A DNA stretch of 64,000 nt. Source: Streptacidiphilus sp041262525. GTDB lineage: Bacteria > Actinomycetota > Actinomycetes > Streptomycetales > Streptomycetaceae. Positions 51,211 to 59,642 of the stretch are shown piece after piece. Location of the stretch: positions 418,688 to 482,687 of the forward strand of contig NZ_JBGCCK010000001.1 in NCBI RefSeq assembly GCF_041262525.1, in the 5' to 3' direction. Position numbers and translations under genes: made by a program. The notes below the pieces were generated by a model. The model did not search any database. It was not told the origin of the DNA and saw only the letters and a list, made by a program, of their open reading frames with translations. Every line of letters begins with the position of its first letter. Within the stretch, counting starts at the first letter, position 1.

Positions 51211-51726
51211 TCAGAGCAGCCGGGTGTCGCCGCGTGAGACGAGGAGCTTCCTGAGCAGGCCGCTGAGCTGGTCGCGCTCGGCCGGGGTGAGGGCGGCGAC
51301 CAGGCGTTCCTCGTTGCGGATATGGCCGGGGGCCACGGCGTCGATCAACTCCTTGCCCGCCGGGGTGAGCCGGATCAGGACCGCACGGCGGTCGGTCGGG
51401 CAGGGGCGGCGCTCCACCAAGCCCTTGGCCGCCAGCTTGTCGACCCGGTTGGTGATCGCTCCCGAGGTCACCATCGCTGATTTGAGCAGGGCGCGTGCGT
51501 TGAGCTCGTAGGGCTCGCCGGAGCGGCGGAGGGTGGCCAGCACGTCGAACTCGGAGAAGTCGAGGCCGTTCTCGGCGAAGTACTCGCGCAGCGCCGCGTC
51601 GACGTGGGCGTGGAAGCGGTTGAGCCGGCCGACCAGTGCCATCGGCGCGGTGTCGAGATCGGGGCGGGCGGCATTCCACTGGTCGACGATGTCGTCGACC
51701 GCGTCGCGCAGGGGTTCGTCCGGCAT
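51211..51726 (-). CDS. MarR-family transcriptional regulator
   Basis: The 171-residue winged-helix regulator has the recognition region LLKSAMVTSGAITNRVDKLA and the wing RRPCPTDRRAVLIRLTPAG. ATG 51726 begins MPDEPLRDAVDD. It is divergent from the EamA transporter gene and probably represses it and itself through the repeats between them. Confidence 0.92.
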   Translation of the reverse strand: MPDEPLRDAVDDIVDQWNAARPDLDTAPMALVGRLNRFHAHVDAALREYFAENGLDFSEFDVLATLRRSGEPYELNARALLKSAMVTSGAITNRVDKLAAKGLVERRPCPTDRRAVLIRLTPAGKELIDAVAPGHIRNEERLVAALTPAERDQLSGLLRKLLVSRGDTRLL

Positions 51727-51756
51727 GGCTTCTCCTCGGTCGAGTCGGTCGAGATG

Positions 51757-51815
51757 TCTCAACATTAAGATACTTGACGTTCGCGGATTTTGGGGCCACT
51801 ATTTATCTCAACGTT
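51757..51815. promoter_or_regulatory. Paired MarR-type operator sites
   Basis: TCTCAACATTAAGA (51757-51770) is an imperfect palindrome. A related TCTCAACGTT occurs at 51806-51815. Both lie between the divergent marR-like and EamA genes, in an AT-rich stretch that must hold both promoters. Confidence 0.6.
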
Positions 51816-51860
51816 CATATAGTCAACGCTGAGGTGATTGTCGTGGGGACAGTGAAGACC

Positions 51861-52826
51861 ATGGGCACAGGCGGCCAGGGCTCGCGCGGGGGTCGGCTCG
51901 GCGTGGCGCTGACGGCGGCGCTCGCGCCGGCGATGTGGGGGACGACGTACCTGGTCACGACGCAGGTGCTGCCGGAGGGGCGGCCACTGCTGCTCGCCGC
52001 GGTGCGGGCGCTGCCCGCAGGACTGCTGCTCCTGCTGCTGGGACGAAGGCTGCCGAGCGGCCGGTGGTGGGGGCGCGCGGCGCTGCTCGGGATGCTGAAC
52101 ATCGGGCTCTTCTTCCCGCTCGTCTTCTTCGGCGCCTACCGGCTGCCCGGCGGCGTCGCCTCGACGATCGGCGCGATCCAGCCGCTGCTCGTCGCCGGCT
52201 TCGGCATCGGCGTGCTGGGGGTGCGGCCAGGGCGGCGGGCCGTGATCGCCGGGGTGGTCGGCGTGGCCGGGGTCGGCCTGCTGGTGCTCAAGTCCGGTGC
52301 GGCGCTGGACGGCGCCGGGATCGCCGCGATGGTGACCGCGATCGTGCTGATGGCACTCGGGACCGTGCTGGTCCGCCGCTGGGGCAAGCCGGAGGGCGCC
52401 ACGCTCGTCGACCTGACGGCCTGGCAGCTCGTCGCGGGCGGGCTCTTCCTCGCGCCACTCGCCGCGCTGGTCGAGGGCGCGCCGCCGGAGCCGACCACGG
52501 CCAACCTGCTCGGCTTCGCCTACCTCGGTCTGCTCAGCACGGCGCTGGGCTACGTCCTCTGGTTCCGCGGCATCGACCGCCTCGGCGCCGGACCCGCGTC
52601 CTTCCTCGGCCTGATCAACCCGCTGGTCGCGACGCTGGGCGGTCTGGTCGTGCTGCACCAGACGCTGACGGGCTGGCAACTGCTCGGTCTGGCGCTCGCT
52701 CTCGGCGCGATGCTCGCCGGCCAGGCCCCCGCGCGACGGCGGCCGGTCCCGACGCCCGAGCAGGCGCTGGTGCCGACCGCCGGGTCGGACAATCGGGTGG
52801 CTCAGCCGCGCTTGCCGGCCGCGTAG
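51861..52826 (+). CDS. EamA/DMT-superfamily transporter
   Basis: The 321-residue protein has ten helices in two EamA repeats (LAPAMWGTTYLVTTQVLPEG; second repeat LMALGTVLVRRWGKP). Exporters of this family handle amino acids, purines or drugs. ATG 51861 follows GGGGACAG; GTG 51843 is possible. Its last 25 bp overlap the end of the convergent dipeptidase gene. The MarR regulator is divergent. Confidence 0.88.
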   Translation: MGTGGQGSRGGRLGVALTAALAPAMWGTTYLVTTQVLPEGRPLLLAAVRALPAGLLLLLLGRRLPSGRWWGRAALLGMLNIGLFFPLVFFGAYRLPGGVASTIGAIQPLLVAGFGIGVLGVRPGRRAVIAGVVGVAGVGLLVLKSGAALDGAGIAAMVTAIVLMALGTVLVRRWGKPEGATLVDLTAWQLVAGGLFLAPLAALVEGAPPEPTTANLLGFAYLGLLSTALGYVLWFRGIDRLGAGPASFLGLINPLVATLGGLVVLHQTLTGWQLLGLALALGAMLAGQAPARRRPVPTPEQALVPTAGSDNRVAQPRLPAA

Positions 52827-54190
52827 CCGCGCAGGAACAGCGCCTCGGCGAGAGAGAGCCGCTCCAGCTCCTGCGGGGAGACGCTCTCGTTGACCGCGTG
52901 GATCTGCGCGTCGGGCTCGCTGAGACCGATCAGCAGGATCTCCGCCTCCGGGTAGAGGGTGGCCAGGGTGTTGCAGAGCGGGATCGAGCCGCCCTGGCCC
53001 GCGATCTGCAGTTCCTCGCCCGGGTAGGCGACGCCCATCGCCTCGGCCATCGCCGCGTACGCCGGGCTGTCGGTGTCGGCGCGGAAGGCCTGGCCCTGGC
53101 CGCGCGGAGTCACCTCGACGAGCGCACCCCACGGAGCCGCCTCGGTCAGGTGCGCGGTGAGCGCCTCCTCCGCCTTCGCGGCGTCGAGGCCCGGCGGCAC
53201 CCGCAGGCTGACCAGCGCCTTGGCCTCCGCCTGAACCGAAGGCGTCGCGCCGACGACGGGCGGGCAGTCGATCCCGAGCACGGTCACCGCGGGGCGGGCC
53301 CAGATCCGGTCGGCGATCGTGCCGGTTCCGGTCAGGCCGACGCCGTCCAGCACCTTGGCGTCGGCGCGGAAGGTGGCCTCGTCGTACTGCAGGCCCTCCC
53401 ACGTCTGCTGCGCCTGCTCCTCCAGGCCGCGCACGACGGTCGCGCCCGTCTCGTCGCGCAGCGAGTCGAGCATCCGGATCAGCGCGGCGAGCGCGTCCGG
53501 GGCGGCCCCGCCGAACTGGCCGGAGTGCAGGTTGCCGCCGAGCGTGCGGACGCCGACCTCGAGCATGGTCATGCCGCGCAGCGTCGCCGTCACCGTGGGC
53601 AGCCCGACGCGGAAGTTGCCGGTGTCGCCGATGACGATCGCGTCGGCGGTCAGCAGCTCGGGGTGGGCCTCGGCGTAGCGCTGGAGCCCGCCGGTGCCCT
53701 GCTCCTCCGAGCCCTCGACGATCACCTTGACGGTGACCGGCACCCCGCCCTCCGCGCGCAGCGCGCGCAGCGCGATGAGGTGCATCAGGAAGCCGCCCTT
53801 GCAGTCGGCAGCTCCGCGCCCGTACCAGCGCCCGTCCCGCTCGGTCAGCTCGAACGGCGGCGAGACCCAGGCGGCCTCGTCCAGCGGCGGCTGTACGTCG
53901 TAGTGCGCGTACAGCAGCACCGTTGGCGCACCCTCGGGACCGGCCAGGCGCCCGTACACGGACTGCGTCCCGTCCGGCGTGTCCAGCACCGCCACGTCCG
54001 CGAACCCCTCCGCCCGCAGCGCGTCGGCGACCCAGGTGGCCGCCTTCTCGCACTCGCTCACGGGGAACTGCCGCGGATCGGCGACGGACCGGTACGCGAC
54101 GAGCTCGGCCAGCTCGTCCTTCGCACGCGGCATCAGCGCGGCGACGGCCTCGGCGAGTGGGGTGTGATCGGCGGGGTGTGCCTGGGTCAT
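52802..54190 (-). CDS. M20-family dipeptidase (metallopeptidase)
   Basis: The 462-residue di-zinc peptidase is probably cytoplasmic. Metal and catalytic motifs are YAHYDVQP (about residues 94-101), GRGAADCKGG (bridging Asp, about 124-133), EEQGTGG (general base and metal Glu), GDTGN and a C-terminal IHAVNE. Length and domain order fit the peptidase M20/M28-like dipeptidase group (carnosinase-like). The 3' end overlaps the convergent EamA gene. Confidence 0.92.
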   Translation of the reverse strand: MTQAHPADHTPLAEAVAALMPRAKDELAELVAYRSVADPRQFPVSECEKAATWVADALRAEGFADVAVLDTPDGTQSVYGRLAGPEGAPTVLLYAHYDVQPPLDEAAWVSPPFELTERDGRWYGRGAADCKGGFLMHLIALRALRAEGGVPVTVKVIVEGSEEQGTGGLQRYAEAHPELLTADAIVIGDTGNFRVGLPTVTATLRGMTMLEVGVRTLGGNLHSGQFGGAAPDALAALIRMLDSLRDETGATVVRGLEEQAQQTWEGLQYDEATFRADAKVLDGVGLTGTGTIADRIWARPAVTVLGIDCPPVVGATPSVQAEAKALVSLRVPPGLDAAKAEEALTAHLTEAAPWGALVEVTPRGQGQAFRADTDSPAYAAMAEAMGVAYPGEELQIAGQGGSIPLCNTLATLYPEAEILLIGLSEPDAQIHAVNESVSPQELERLSLAEALFLRGYAAGKRG

Positions 54191-54286
54191 GAGGTGCGCT
54201 CCTTGTGGGTGCGACGACGGAACGGAGTTCGGGCCCAGCCTAGGTCGCGGCGCGCCTTGCGGGATGCAGGACGCCAGATAGTAGCC

Positions 54287-54308
54287 ATGTACTTAATATC
54301 TATGTACT
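54287..54308. promoter_or_regulatory. Direct repeats upstream of the MarR pair
   Basis: ATGTACT occurs at 54287-54293 and 54302-54308, in an AT-rich stretch just before the MarR start at 54318. It may be an operator or overlap the promoter. Confidence 0.45.
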
Positions 54309-54317
54309 GTATCTGCC

Positions 54318-54812
54318 ATGAGCAAGGCGCCGAACGCACCGAAGAGTGGTCCCACGCCCGGCTTCCTGGTCTGGCGGCTCTCGCTCAAGTGGCGGGTCGC
54401 CGTCGATCGGGCCGTCGCGCCGCTCGGGCTGACGCATGCCAAGTACTCGCTGGTCTCGTCGCTCTACGGCATGCAGCGCGCTGGGCGGCGGCCGAGTCAG
54501 CGGGAGCTGGCCGATCACACCGGCCTGGAGCCGCTCTACGTCTCCAAGCTGGCCCGGACGCTGGAGGCTGACGGGCTGGTCGAGCGGGTCCGCGACGAGG
54601 TCGACACGCGAGCCGTGCGGCTCGCGCTGACCGAGCGCGGGAGCGAGATGGCGCAGCAGGCCATCGAGCTCGTGCAGGGGTTGCACGAGCAGCTGCTGGC
54701 TCCGCTGGGCGGGCTGGCCGGTGAGCGGACCGGGGCCTTTGTGGCGGAGCTGACGGCTCTGCTGGATGTACCGATCGGGATCGACAACGCCTACGAACCG
54801 AACGAGGAGTAG
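54318..54812 (+). CDS. MarR-family transcriptional regulator
   Basis: The 164-residue regulator has the HTH SQRELADHTGLEPLYVSKLA and wing VRDEVDTRAVRLALTERG. ATG 54318 starts MSKAPNAPKSG. It is followed at 2 bp by a second MarR-like gene, so the two form an operon. The divergent dipeptidase gene is a possible target. Confidence 0.9.
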   Translation: MSKAPNAPKSGPTPGFLVWRLSLKWRVAVDRAVAPLGLTHAKYSLVSSLYGMQRAGRRPSQRELADHTGLEPLYVSKLARTLEADGLVERVRDEVDTRAVRLALTERGSEMAQQAIELVQGLHEQLLAPLGGLAGERTGAFVAELTALLDVPIGIDNAYEPNEE

Positions 54813-54814
54813 TC

Positions 54815-55273
54815 ATGAACGCCATCGCACCGACGCTCACCCCGCAGATCATCGGCGAGGTCGAGAACGCCCACCTCGCGCACCTGGCCCTCACGCTCGC
54901 GCCGTCCGGGCTGACCCGGATCCAGTGGATCGCGCTCAGCGTGACGATGACCGGCGGCGGGACCGCCGACGTCGACGCGCTGGTGCAGCGGCTGGTCGGC
55001 GGGCTGAAGGTCAGCGCTGAGGCGGCACGGGACGCCGTCGCCGGGCTGGTCGCCACGGCGCGGCTGGTCGAGGACGGCGAGGAGGATGGCGCGCGAGTCC
55101 GGGCGACCGCGGCCGGGGAGGTGCTCTTCGCGGAGCTGCGCGAGGCAACCACCGGGGTCGTCGCCAACGCCTACGGCGGGATTCCGGAGGCGGACCTCGC
55201 CGTGGCCGCCCGGGTGCTGACGCAGATCGCCGGCCGGCTCAACGAGCAGCTCGTCGCCCGCCTCGCGGCGTGA
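54815..55273 (+). CDS. MarR-like winged-helix protein
   Basis: The 152-residue protein has a diverged winged-helix region (LVQRLVGGLKVSAEAARDAV, then DGARVRATAAGEVLF). The pattern matches the MarR fold but lacks the strong basic wing of the upstream gene. It probably forms a heterodimer with, or modulates, the neighbouring MarR protein (inference from operon position). Confidence 0.65.
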   Translation: MNAIAPTLTPQIIGEVENAHLAHLALTLAPSGLTRIQWIALSVTMTGGGTADVDALVQRLVGGLKVSAEAARDAVAGLVATARLVEDGEEDGARVRATAAGEVLFAELREATTGVVANAYGGIPEADLAVAARVLTQIAGRLNEQLVARLAA

Positions 55274-55360
55274 GCGCTGCCCCGCGCGTCGTGTCACGTT
55301 TCCAGTGGGCCGTCTGTCCATGCTGGTGAGACATCGCAAACCAGGTGGAGCGAGGGAACA

Positions 55361-56161
55361 GTGGGCGACGGCGGAGACATCGTGGTGACCGGGGGGACCG
55401 GTGTGCTCGGCCGGGTCGTGGTCGAGAAGCTGCGCGAACGGGGCCACCCGGTCCGGGTGCTGAGCCGGCGGGAGCGGGCAAGCACGGGTTCGGACGGGAT
55501 CGGCTGGGCGACGGCGGATCTGGCCAGCGGCCAGGGCGTGGACGCGGCCCTCGCCGGGGCGGCGGCGGTGGTGCACTGCGCGACCGGCTTCGGCCGCGGG
55601 CAGGAGGCCGCGCTGATGCGGAACCTGGTCGCCGGGGCCCGCCGGGCCGGGGAGGCGCCGCCGCATCTGGTGTACGTGTCGATCGTCGGCGTCGACCGGA
55701 TCCCGTTCGGGTACTACCGCGGCAAGCTGGAGGCCGAGCGGCTGCTCGCCGAGTCCGGCCTGCCGTTCACCGTCCTGCGGGCGACGCAGTTCCACGACCT
55801 GCTGCGCGCGCTCTTCGCGGGCGCGGCCAAGGCGCCGGTGATGGTGGTGCCGGACCTGCGGTTCCAGCCGGTCGACGCGCGGGACGTCGCGACCCGCCTC
55901 GCCGAACTCGCCGTCGCCGCGCCCCTCGACGGTCGCGCGGACGACCTCGGCGGCCCCGAGGCGCGCAGCGCCCGCGACCTCGCCTACCTCGCCGCGACCG
56001 GTCGCCGCCGCCCGCTCCTGCCACTGCGTCTCCCCGGCCGCACCTTCGCCGCCTTCCGCGCGGGCGGCAACCTCGTGCCGGGCGAGCCGTACGGGCGGAC
56101 CTCGTTCGAGCAGTACCTCGCCGAACTGCCCGCCCCGCGACGGCTGGCGTACCGGGCGTAG
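55361..56161 (+). CDS. NmrA-like NAD(P)-binding atypical SDR
   Basis: The 266-residue protein has an N-terminal Rossmann motif TGGTGVLGRVVVEKL and the atypical SDR segment VYVSIVGVDRIPFGYYRGKL, with a YxxxK-like Y-R-G-K. Relatives are sensor or reductase proteins. GTG 55361 is the likely start. It ends 22 bp before a palindromic terminator shared with the convergent beta-helix gene. Confidence 0.85.
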   Translation: MGDGGDIVVTGGTGVLGRVVVEKLRERGHPVRVLSRRERASTGSDGIGWATADLASGQGVDAALAGAAAVVHCATGFGRGQEAALMRNLVAGARRAGEAPPHLVYVSIVGVDRIPFGYYRGKLEAERLLAESGLPFTVLRATQFHDLLRALFAGAAKAPVMVVPDLRFQPVDARDVATRLAELAVAAPLDGRADDLGGPEARSARDLAYLAATGRRRPLLPLRLPGRTFAAFRAGGNLVPGEPYGRTSFEQYLAELPAPRRLAYRA

Positions 56162-56183
56162 AGCCTTTGGCACGCGTACGAAC

Positions 56184-56225
56184 CATGATCGCCAAATGCT
56201 TCACGTGAAACATTTGGCGATCATG
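56184..56225. terminator. Long hairpin with parS-like loop, between convergent genes
   Basis: CATGATCGCCAAATG (56184-56198) and its exact complement (56211-56225) flank CTTCACGTGAAA. The centre TGCTTCACGTGAAACA (56197-56212) matches the parS consensus TGTTTCACGTGAAACA at 15 of 16 bases. The element could terminate both convergent genes, bind ParB, or both. Confidence 0.65.
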
Positions 56226-56248
56226 AAATCCTCAGGCCCGAGCAGGTG

Positions 56249-58279
56249 TCACCAGGGCGCGGGGGCGGGCGGGGGGACGACGGCCGGGCGGTCGGCGCAG
56301 GTGATGGTGTTCGGCAGCTCCCAGGGCGCGAACCACGGCCCGGTCGTGCCGCCGCCGGTGTTGCCGCCGAGGTCGGTGAGGGAGAACTCCGAGCCGGCGG
56401 AGGTGAAGTGGAAGGAGCCGCAGTTGTTGACGCCGACCGCGCCGACGTTGCGGGCCACCACGTTCTGGAAGCTGGCGCTCCCTGCCGCGCGGGCGCTGAC
56501 GACGTCGGTGCCGGTGCCGTCGACCTTGATGTCCCGGAAGTGGACGTTGGTGATGGAGTAGAGGTCCTTCACCGGCCAGTCGGCGACCAGCATGATCGCG
56601 TTGTAGGTGTTGTCGAGGAAGTTGTCGCCGACCACCTCCACGTCCGCGTCGATGTTGCGCTGGAGGGCGTAGAACCAGATCGCGCCGAGGCCGATCTTCC
56701 AGTTGAGTTCGAAGGTCCCGGCCCGGACGGTGGTGTTGTCCGTGATCCAGAGGTGTCCGGTGAAGGGCTGCGCGCCGAAGCGGGAGCCGACCTGGATCGC
56801 GCTGCCCTCCCGGATCGGGTCGGCGACGAGGTTGTTCGAGAACGTGTTGTCCGTGCCGCCGTAGACGGCGAGGCCGTTGGCGAGCACGGGGGTCTGCACG
56901 GTGTTGTGGTCGATGGTGTCGTTCGCGTCCTCGGCGGTCTCGGACCACAGCGCGATGCCGTCGTCGCCGGTGTTGCGGATGAAGTTGTTGCGGACGAGCG
57001 AGTTCGTCACTCCGCTGTGGAAGTTGATGCCGTCCGCGATCTGGTCGGCGATCTGGTTGTTCGTGATGGACAGGTTGGACATCGGGCCGTCCAGCCAGAT
57101 GCCGACCTTCGTGTGGTGGAGGTAGAGGCCGTCGATGCTGGAGTCGCTGAACGAGCCGCCGATCGCGTTCACCTGGTCGGTGTCGATCCGCTCGCGGACG
57201 TCGCCCTCGACGGCGAAGCCGGAGAGGTGCACGTTGTGGCTGCCGCCCGCGCTCGCGTCCTTGCCGTAGAAGCCGACGCCGGTGTGGACGGAACCATCGG
57301 GAGCCGGGGTGGCGAGTGTGACCTGGTGGCCCTTGACGATCGTGTACCAGTTGCCGGCGCCCTCGATCGTCACGTCGTCGACGAGGATGTGCCGGTTCAC
57401 CTGGTAGGTCCCCGGCGGGAGGTAGACCTTGAGGTGGGTCCGCTTGGCGAAGGCGATCGCGGCGTCGATGGCGTCGGCGGAGTCGCGGTGGCCGGTCGGG
57501 TCCGCGCCGAAGGCGAGGACGTCGGCGGCGAAGAGATCGATCTTCGGCGGGGCGACGAGCTGCGAGTCCATCAGGTCGATCGTGGTGGTCACGGCGTCGC
57601 TGCGCTGCGGGACGGAGAGCCGGACCGTCTCGCCGGCCCGGTAGGTGCGGTCGAGGAGCAGGCGTTGCTCGTCGTAGAAGTGGTTCGGACGGAACGGCTT
57701 GGTGATGACCGGCGTGGGCGTGGTCTGGCTCGGCACGCAGGAGCATTCGGTGATCCACCAGTCAGGGTGGAGCAGCCCGGCGTTGGGGTCGTTGGTGAAC
57801 GGGTACTGGTTGTAGAGCCAGGCGTACTGCGAGGTGAGCGTCATGGTGGCGCGGTGGTGGCCGTTCACGCTGACGTCCAGCGGCGCGGTGAGGCCGCCGC
57901 CGTTGGGCGCGTCCGGGATGCTGTAGCGGACAGTGATCGCGTTCGCGTCCCGGGGGAGCGTGAAGTCGACGTACTGGCCCGGCGTCAACTGCACGGCGCT
58001 GCGCCCGGATGCCTCGGCGGCGAGGGTGTAGGCGTCCCGGCCCGGGCCGATGACGGTGCCCGTGGTGGGCGCCTTCTCCGCCTCCTGCTCGACGAAGCCG
58101 AGGTCGGCGCCCCGGCCGTTGACGAGTGCCGGATCGAGTCCGGCGCGGGTGACGACCGGCGTGGGCGGGACGGGGACGGTGACGTCCGTGGAGGCGGCTC
58201 TGGCGGTGGCGGCTCCGCCGAGCGCGAGGCTCAGTCCGGCGGTGGCCGCGGTCAGCGCGGCCAGGGTGCGGCGTGACAT
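56249..58279 (-). CDS. Secreted right-handed beta-helix glycosidase candidate (GH87-like)
   Basis: The 676-residue protein has a signal peptide (RTLAALTAATAGLSLALGGA). A CBM-like beta-sandwich follows (about 50-200; VIGPGRDAYTLAAEASGR, QYVDFTLPRDANAI). Then comes a pectate-lyase-type parallel beta-helix (about 255-620), opening DVLAFGADPTGHRDSADAID. The Asp pair in RNTGDDGIALWSE fits catalytic acids of GH87/GH28-like helices. Alpha-1,3-glucanase/mycodextranase is the best guess, but substrate is uncertain. Confidence 0.72.
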   Translation of the reverse strand: MSRRTLAALTAATAGLSLALGGAATARAASTDVTVPVPPTPVVTRAGLDPALVNGRGADLGFVEQEAEKAPTTGTVIGPGRDAYTLAAEASGRSAVQLTPGQYVDFTLPRDANAITVRYSIPDAPNGGGLTAPLDVSVNGHHRATMTLTSQYAWLYNQYPFTNDPNAGLLHPDWWITECSCVPSQTTPTPVITKPFRPNHFYDEQRLLLDRTYRAGETVRLSVPQRSDAVTTTIDLMDSQLVAPPKIDLFAADVLAFGADPTGHRDSADAIDAAIAFAKRTHLKVYLPPGTYQVNRHILVDDVTIEGAGNWYTIVKGHQVTLATPAPDGSVHTGVGFYGKDASAGGSHNVHLSGFAVEGDVRERIDTDQVNAIGGSFSDSSIDGLYLHHTKVGIWLDGPMSNLSITNNQIADQIADGINFHSGVTNSLVRNNFIRNTGDDGIALWSETAEDANDTIDHNTVQTPVLANGLAVYGGTDNTFSNNLVADPIREGSAIQVGSRFGAQPFTGHLWITDNTTVRAGTFELNWKIGLGAIWFYALQRNIDADVEVVGDNFLDNTYNAIMLVADWPVKDLYSITNVHFRDIKVDGTGTDVVSARAAGSASFQNVVARNVGAVGVNNCGSFHFTSAGSEFSLTDLGGNTGGGTTGPWFAPWELPNTITCADRPAVVPPPAPAPW

Positions 58280-58507
58280 CGCATGCTCGTTTCTCTGGGC
58301 GGGGAGGGAGTGCGTGCGGACGCGCGAAACGAGGCGAGATTAGGGCTGGACGATGGCTGTCAGCAAGCCTTCTGCAGCATGTTTTCGCTGCGTTGTGGTG
58401 AAGATTCTCAAACCTGTTGATTTTTTGCGCCCGAGATGTGATGCCCCGTCAACCCTGTCGCCGGCGCGGGGAAGAGCGGATACTCGCAGCTTGCGAGGGG
58501 GGTCTGG

Positions 58508-59533
58508 ATGAGCATGATGTGGCGCGGGCTGACCGCGCGGATGGGCCGACGGACCGGCTTTCGGGGGCGGGGACGGTCGCGGCGGTGGCTACGGCCGGTG
58601 CGCTGGATCTGGCGGCTCCCGGAGGAGGGACTGCCGGACGCGCTGCGGCTGCGGCGGCTGAGCCGCTGGATCGCGTGGCGGCTGGCGGGCGCGCTGGCGC
58701 TCGGTGCGGTCCTGGCCGGGGCGCTGGCGTCGTCGGGCGGGGCGGCCGGATGGCTCGCGTGGCTCGTGCCGGTGCCGCTCCTGCTGGACCTCGCCCTGTG
58801 GCGGGCGGTCCCGCTTCCGCTCCGGCTGGCGGTGCGGAGCGCGGAGCTCGCCGAGGAGATCCTGCGGGTGAACGGGCAGATGGGTTCCTGGGGCCCGCTG
58901 TTGGTCTTCGACCCGGATCTCGGCTACGCCGGGCTGCCCACGCCCGAGCAGTTCGCCCCCGCACCGGCCGCCCTCGGCGACGCGTGCCAGATCAGCCCCA
59001 CCCCCAGCGCGGCCACCGAGGACGCCGGGGGCAATCCGCCGGGGCCGGAACTGAGCGGGTGGCTGACGTTCGGCTCGCTGAAGTGGACCGGGCGCTCGTT
59101 GGTGCTCGTCGACGGCAGGTCGAAGCTCGTCGAGATCCCGCTGGCCGGTCCGGACGGCGACGCCCGGTCGCCGTTGGCGGCGCGCCCGACCGAACTGGTC
59201 CTGCTGCGGGAGCGAACGCTCGGCCAGGGACGTGGCTACGAAGGTCGCGTGCTCCTGCTCGACGCCTCCGGGCGGCGGCTGCTGACGATGCCCGGGATGG
59301 GCCTGGACGAGTCCCGGCTGCGGAATCTGGCGGCGGCCGCCGGGCTCGCCTTCAGCCGGCACAGCTTCCTGCTGCCCTGGGAGAAGCCGGGGTTCGGGCT
59401 CGTCGCCCGGCTCTTCCCGCTCCGTCGAGGCCACATCAGGCTCGCGCCGAGCGGCGGCGGGCAAAGCGGTGGGCAGGGCGGTGGGCAAGGCAGCGGCAGC
59501 CAGACCGGTGGTGGCGAGCAGTTGGCGCCGTGA
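58508..59533 (+). CDS. Uncharacterised membrane-anchored protein
   Basis: The 341-residue protein has a very basic N-terminus (R-rich, residues 5-35) and two close membrane helices (LAGALALGAVLAGALA, then LAWLVPVPLLLDLALW). A large soluble domain follows (about 110-310) with strands RSLVLVDGRSKLVEIPL and RVLLLDASGRRLLTMPG. The C-terminus is a Gly/Gln/Ser-rich tail. ATG 58508 has AGGGGGG upstream. I do not recognise the family. It may be specific to streptomycetes. Confidence 0.7.
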   Translation: MSMMWRGLTARMGRRTGFRGRGRSRRWLRPVRWIWRLPEEGLPDALRLRRLSRWIAWRLAGALALGAVLAGALASSGGAAGWLAWLVPVPLLLDLALWRAVPLPLRLAVRSAELAEEILRVNGQMGSWGPLLVFDPDLGYAGLPTPEQFAPAPAALGDACQISPTPSAATEDAGGNPPGPELSGWLTFGSLKWTGRSLVLVDGRSKLVEIPLAGPDGDARSPLAARPTELVLLRERTLGQGRGYEGRVLLLDASGRRLLTMPGMGLDESRLRNLAAAAGLAFSRHSFLLPWEKPGFGLVARLFPLRRGHIRLAPSGGGQSGGQGGGQGSGSQTGGGEQLAP

Positions 59534-59570
59534 CCGGCGGCGCGGTGCCAACTCGTCGGCAGACGAACAA

Positions 59571-59606
59571 GATCGCCAAATGCTTCGCGTGAAACATCTG
59601 GCGATC
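59571..59606. terminator. Second hairpin with parS-like loop, between convergent genes
   Basis: GATCGCCAAATG (59571-59582) pairs with CATCTGGCGATC (59595-59606; 11 of 12). The centre TGCTTCGCGTGAAACA matches parS at 14 of 16 bases. It closely resembles the hairpin at 56184-56225 and again lies between convergent genes. Confidence 0.6.
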
Positions 59607-59642
59607 AAGGAAAGTTGCGGCCGAGTGGCGCGTTCGGGCCGC

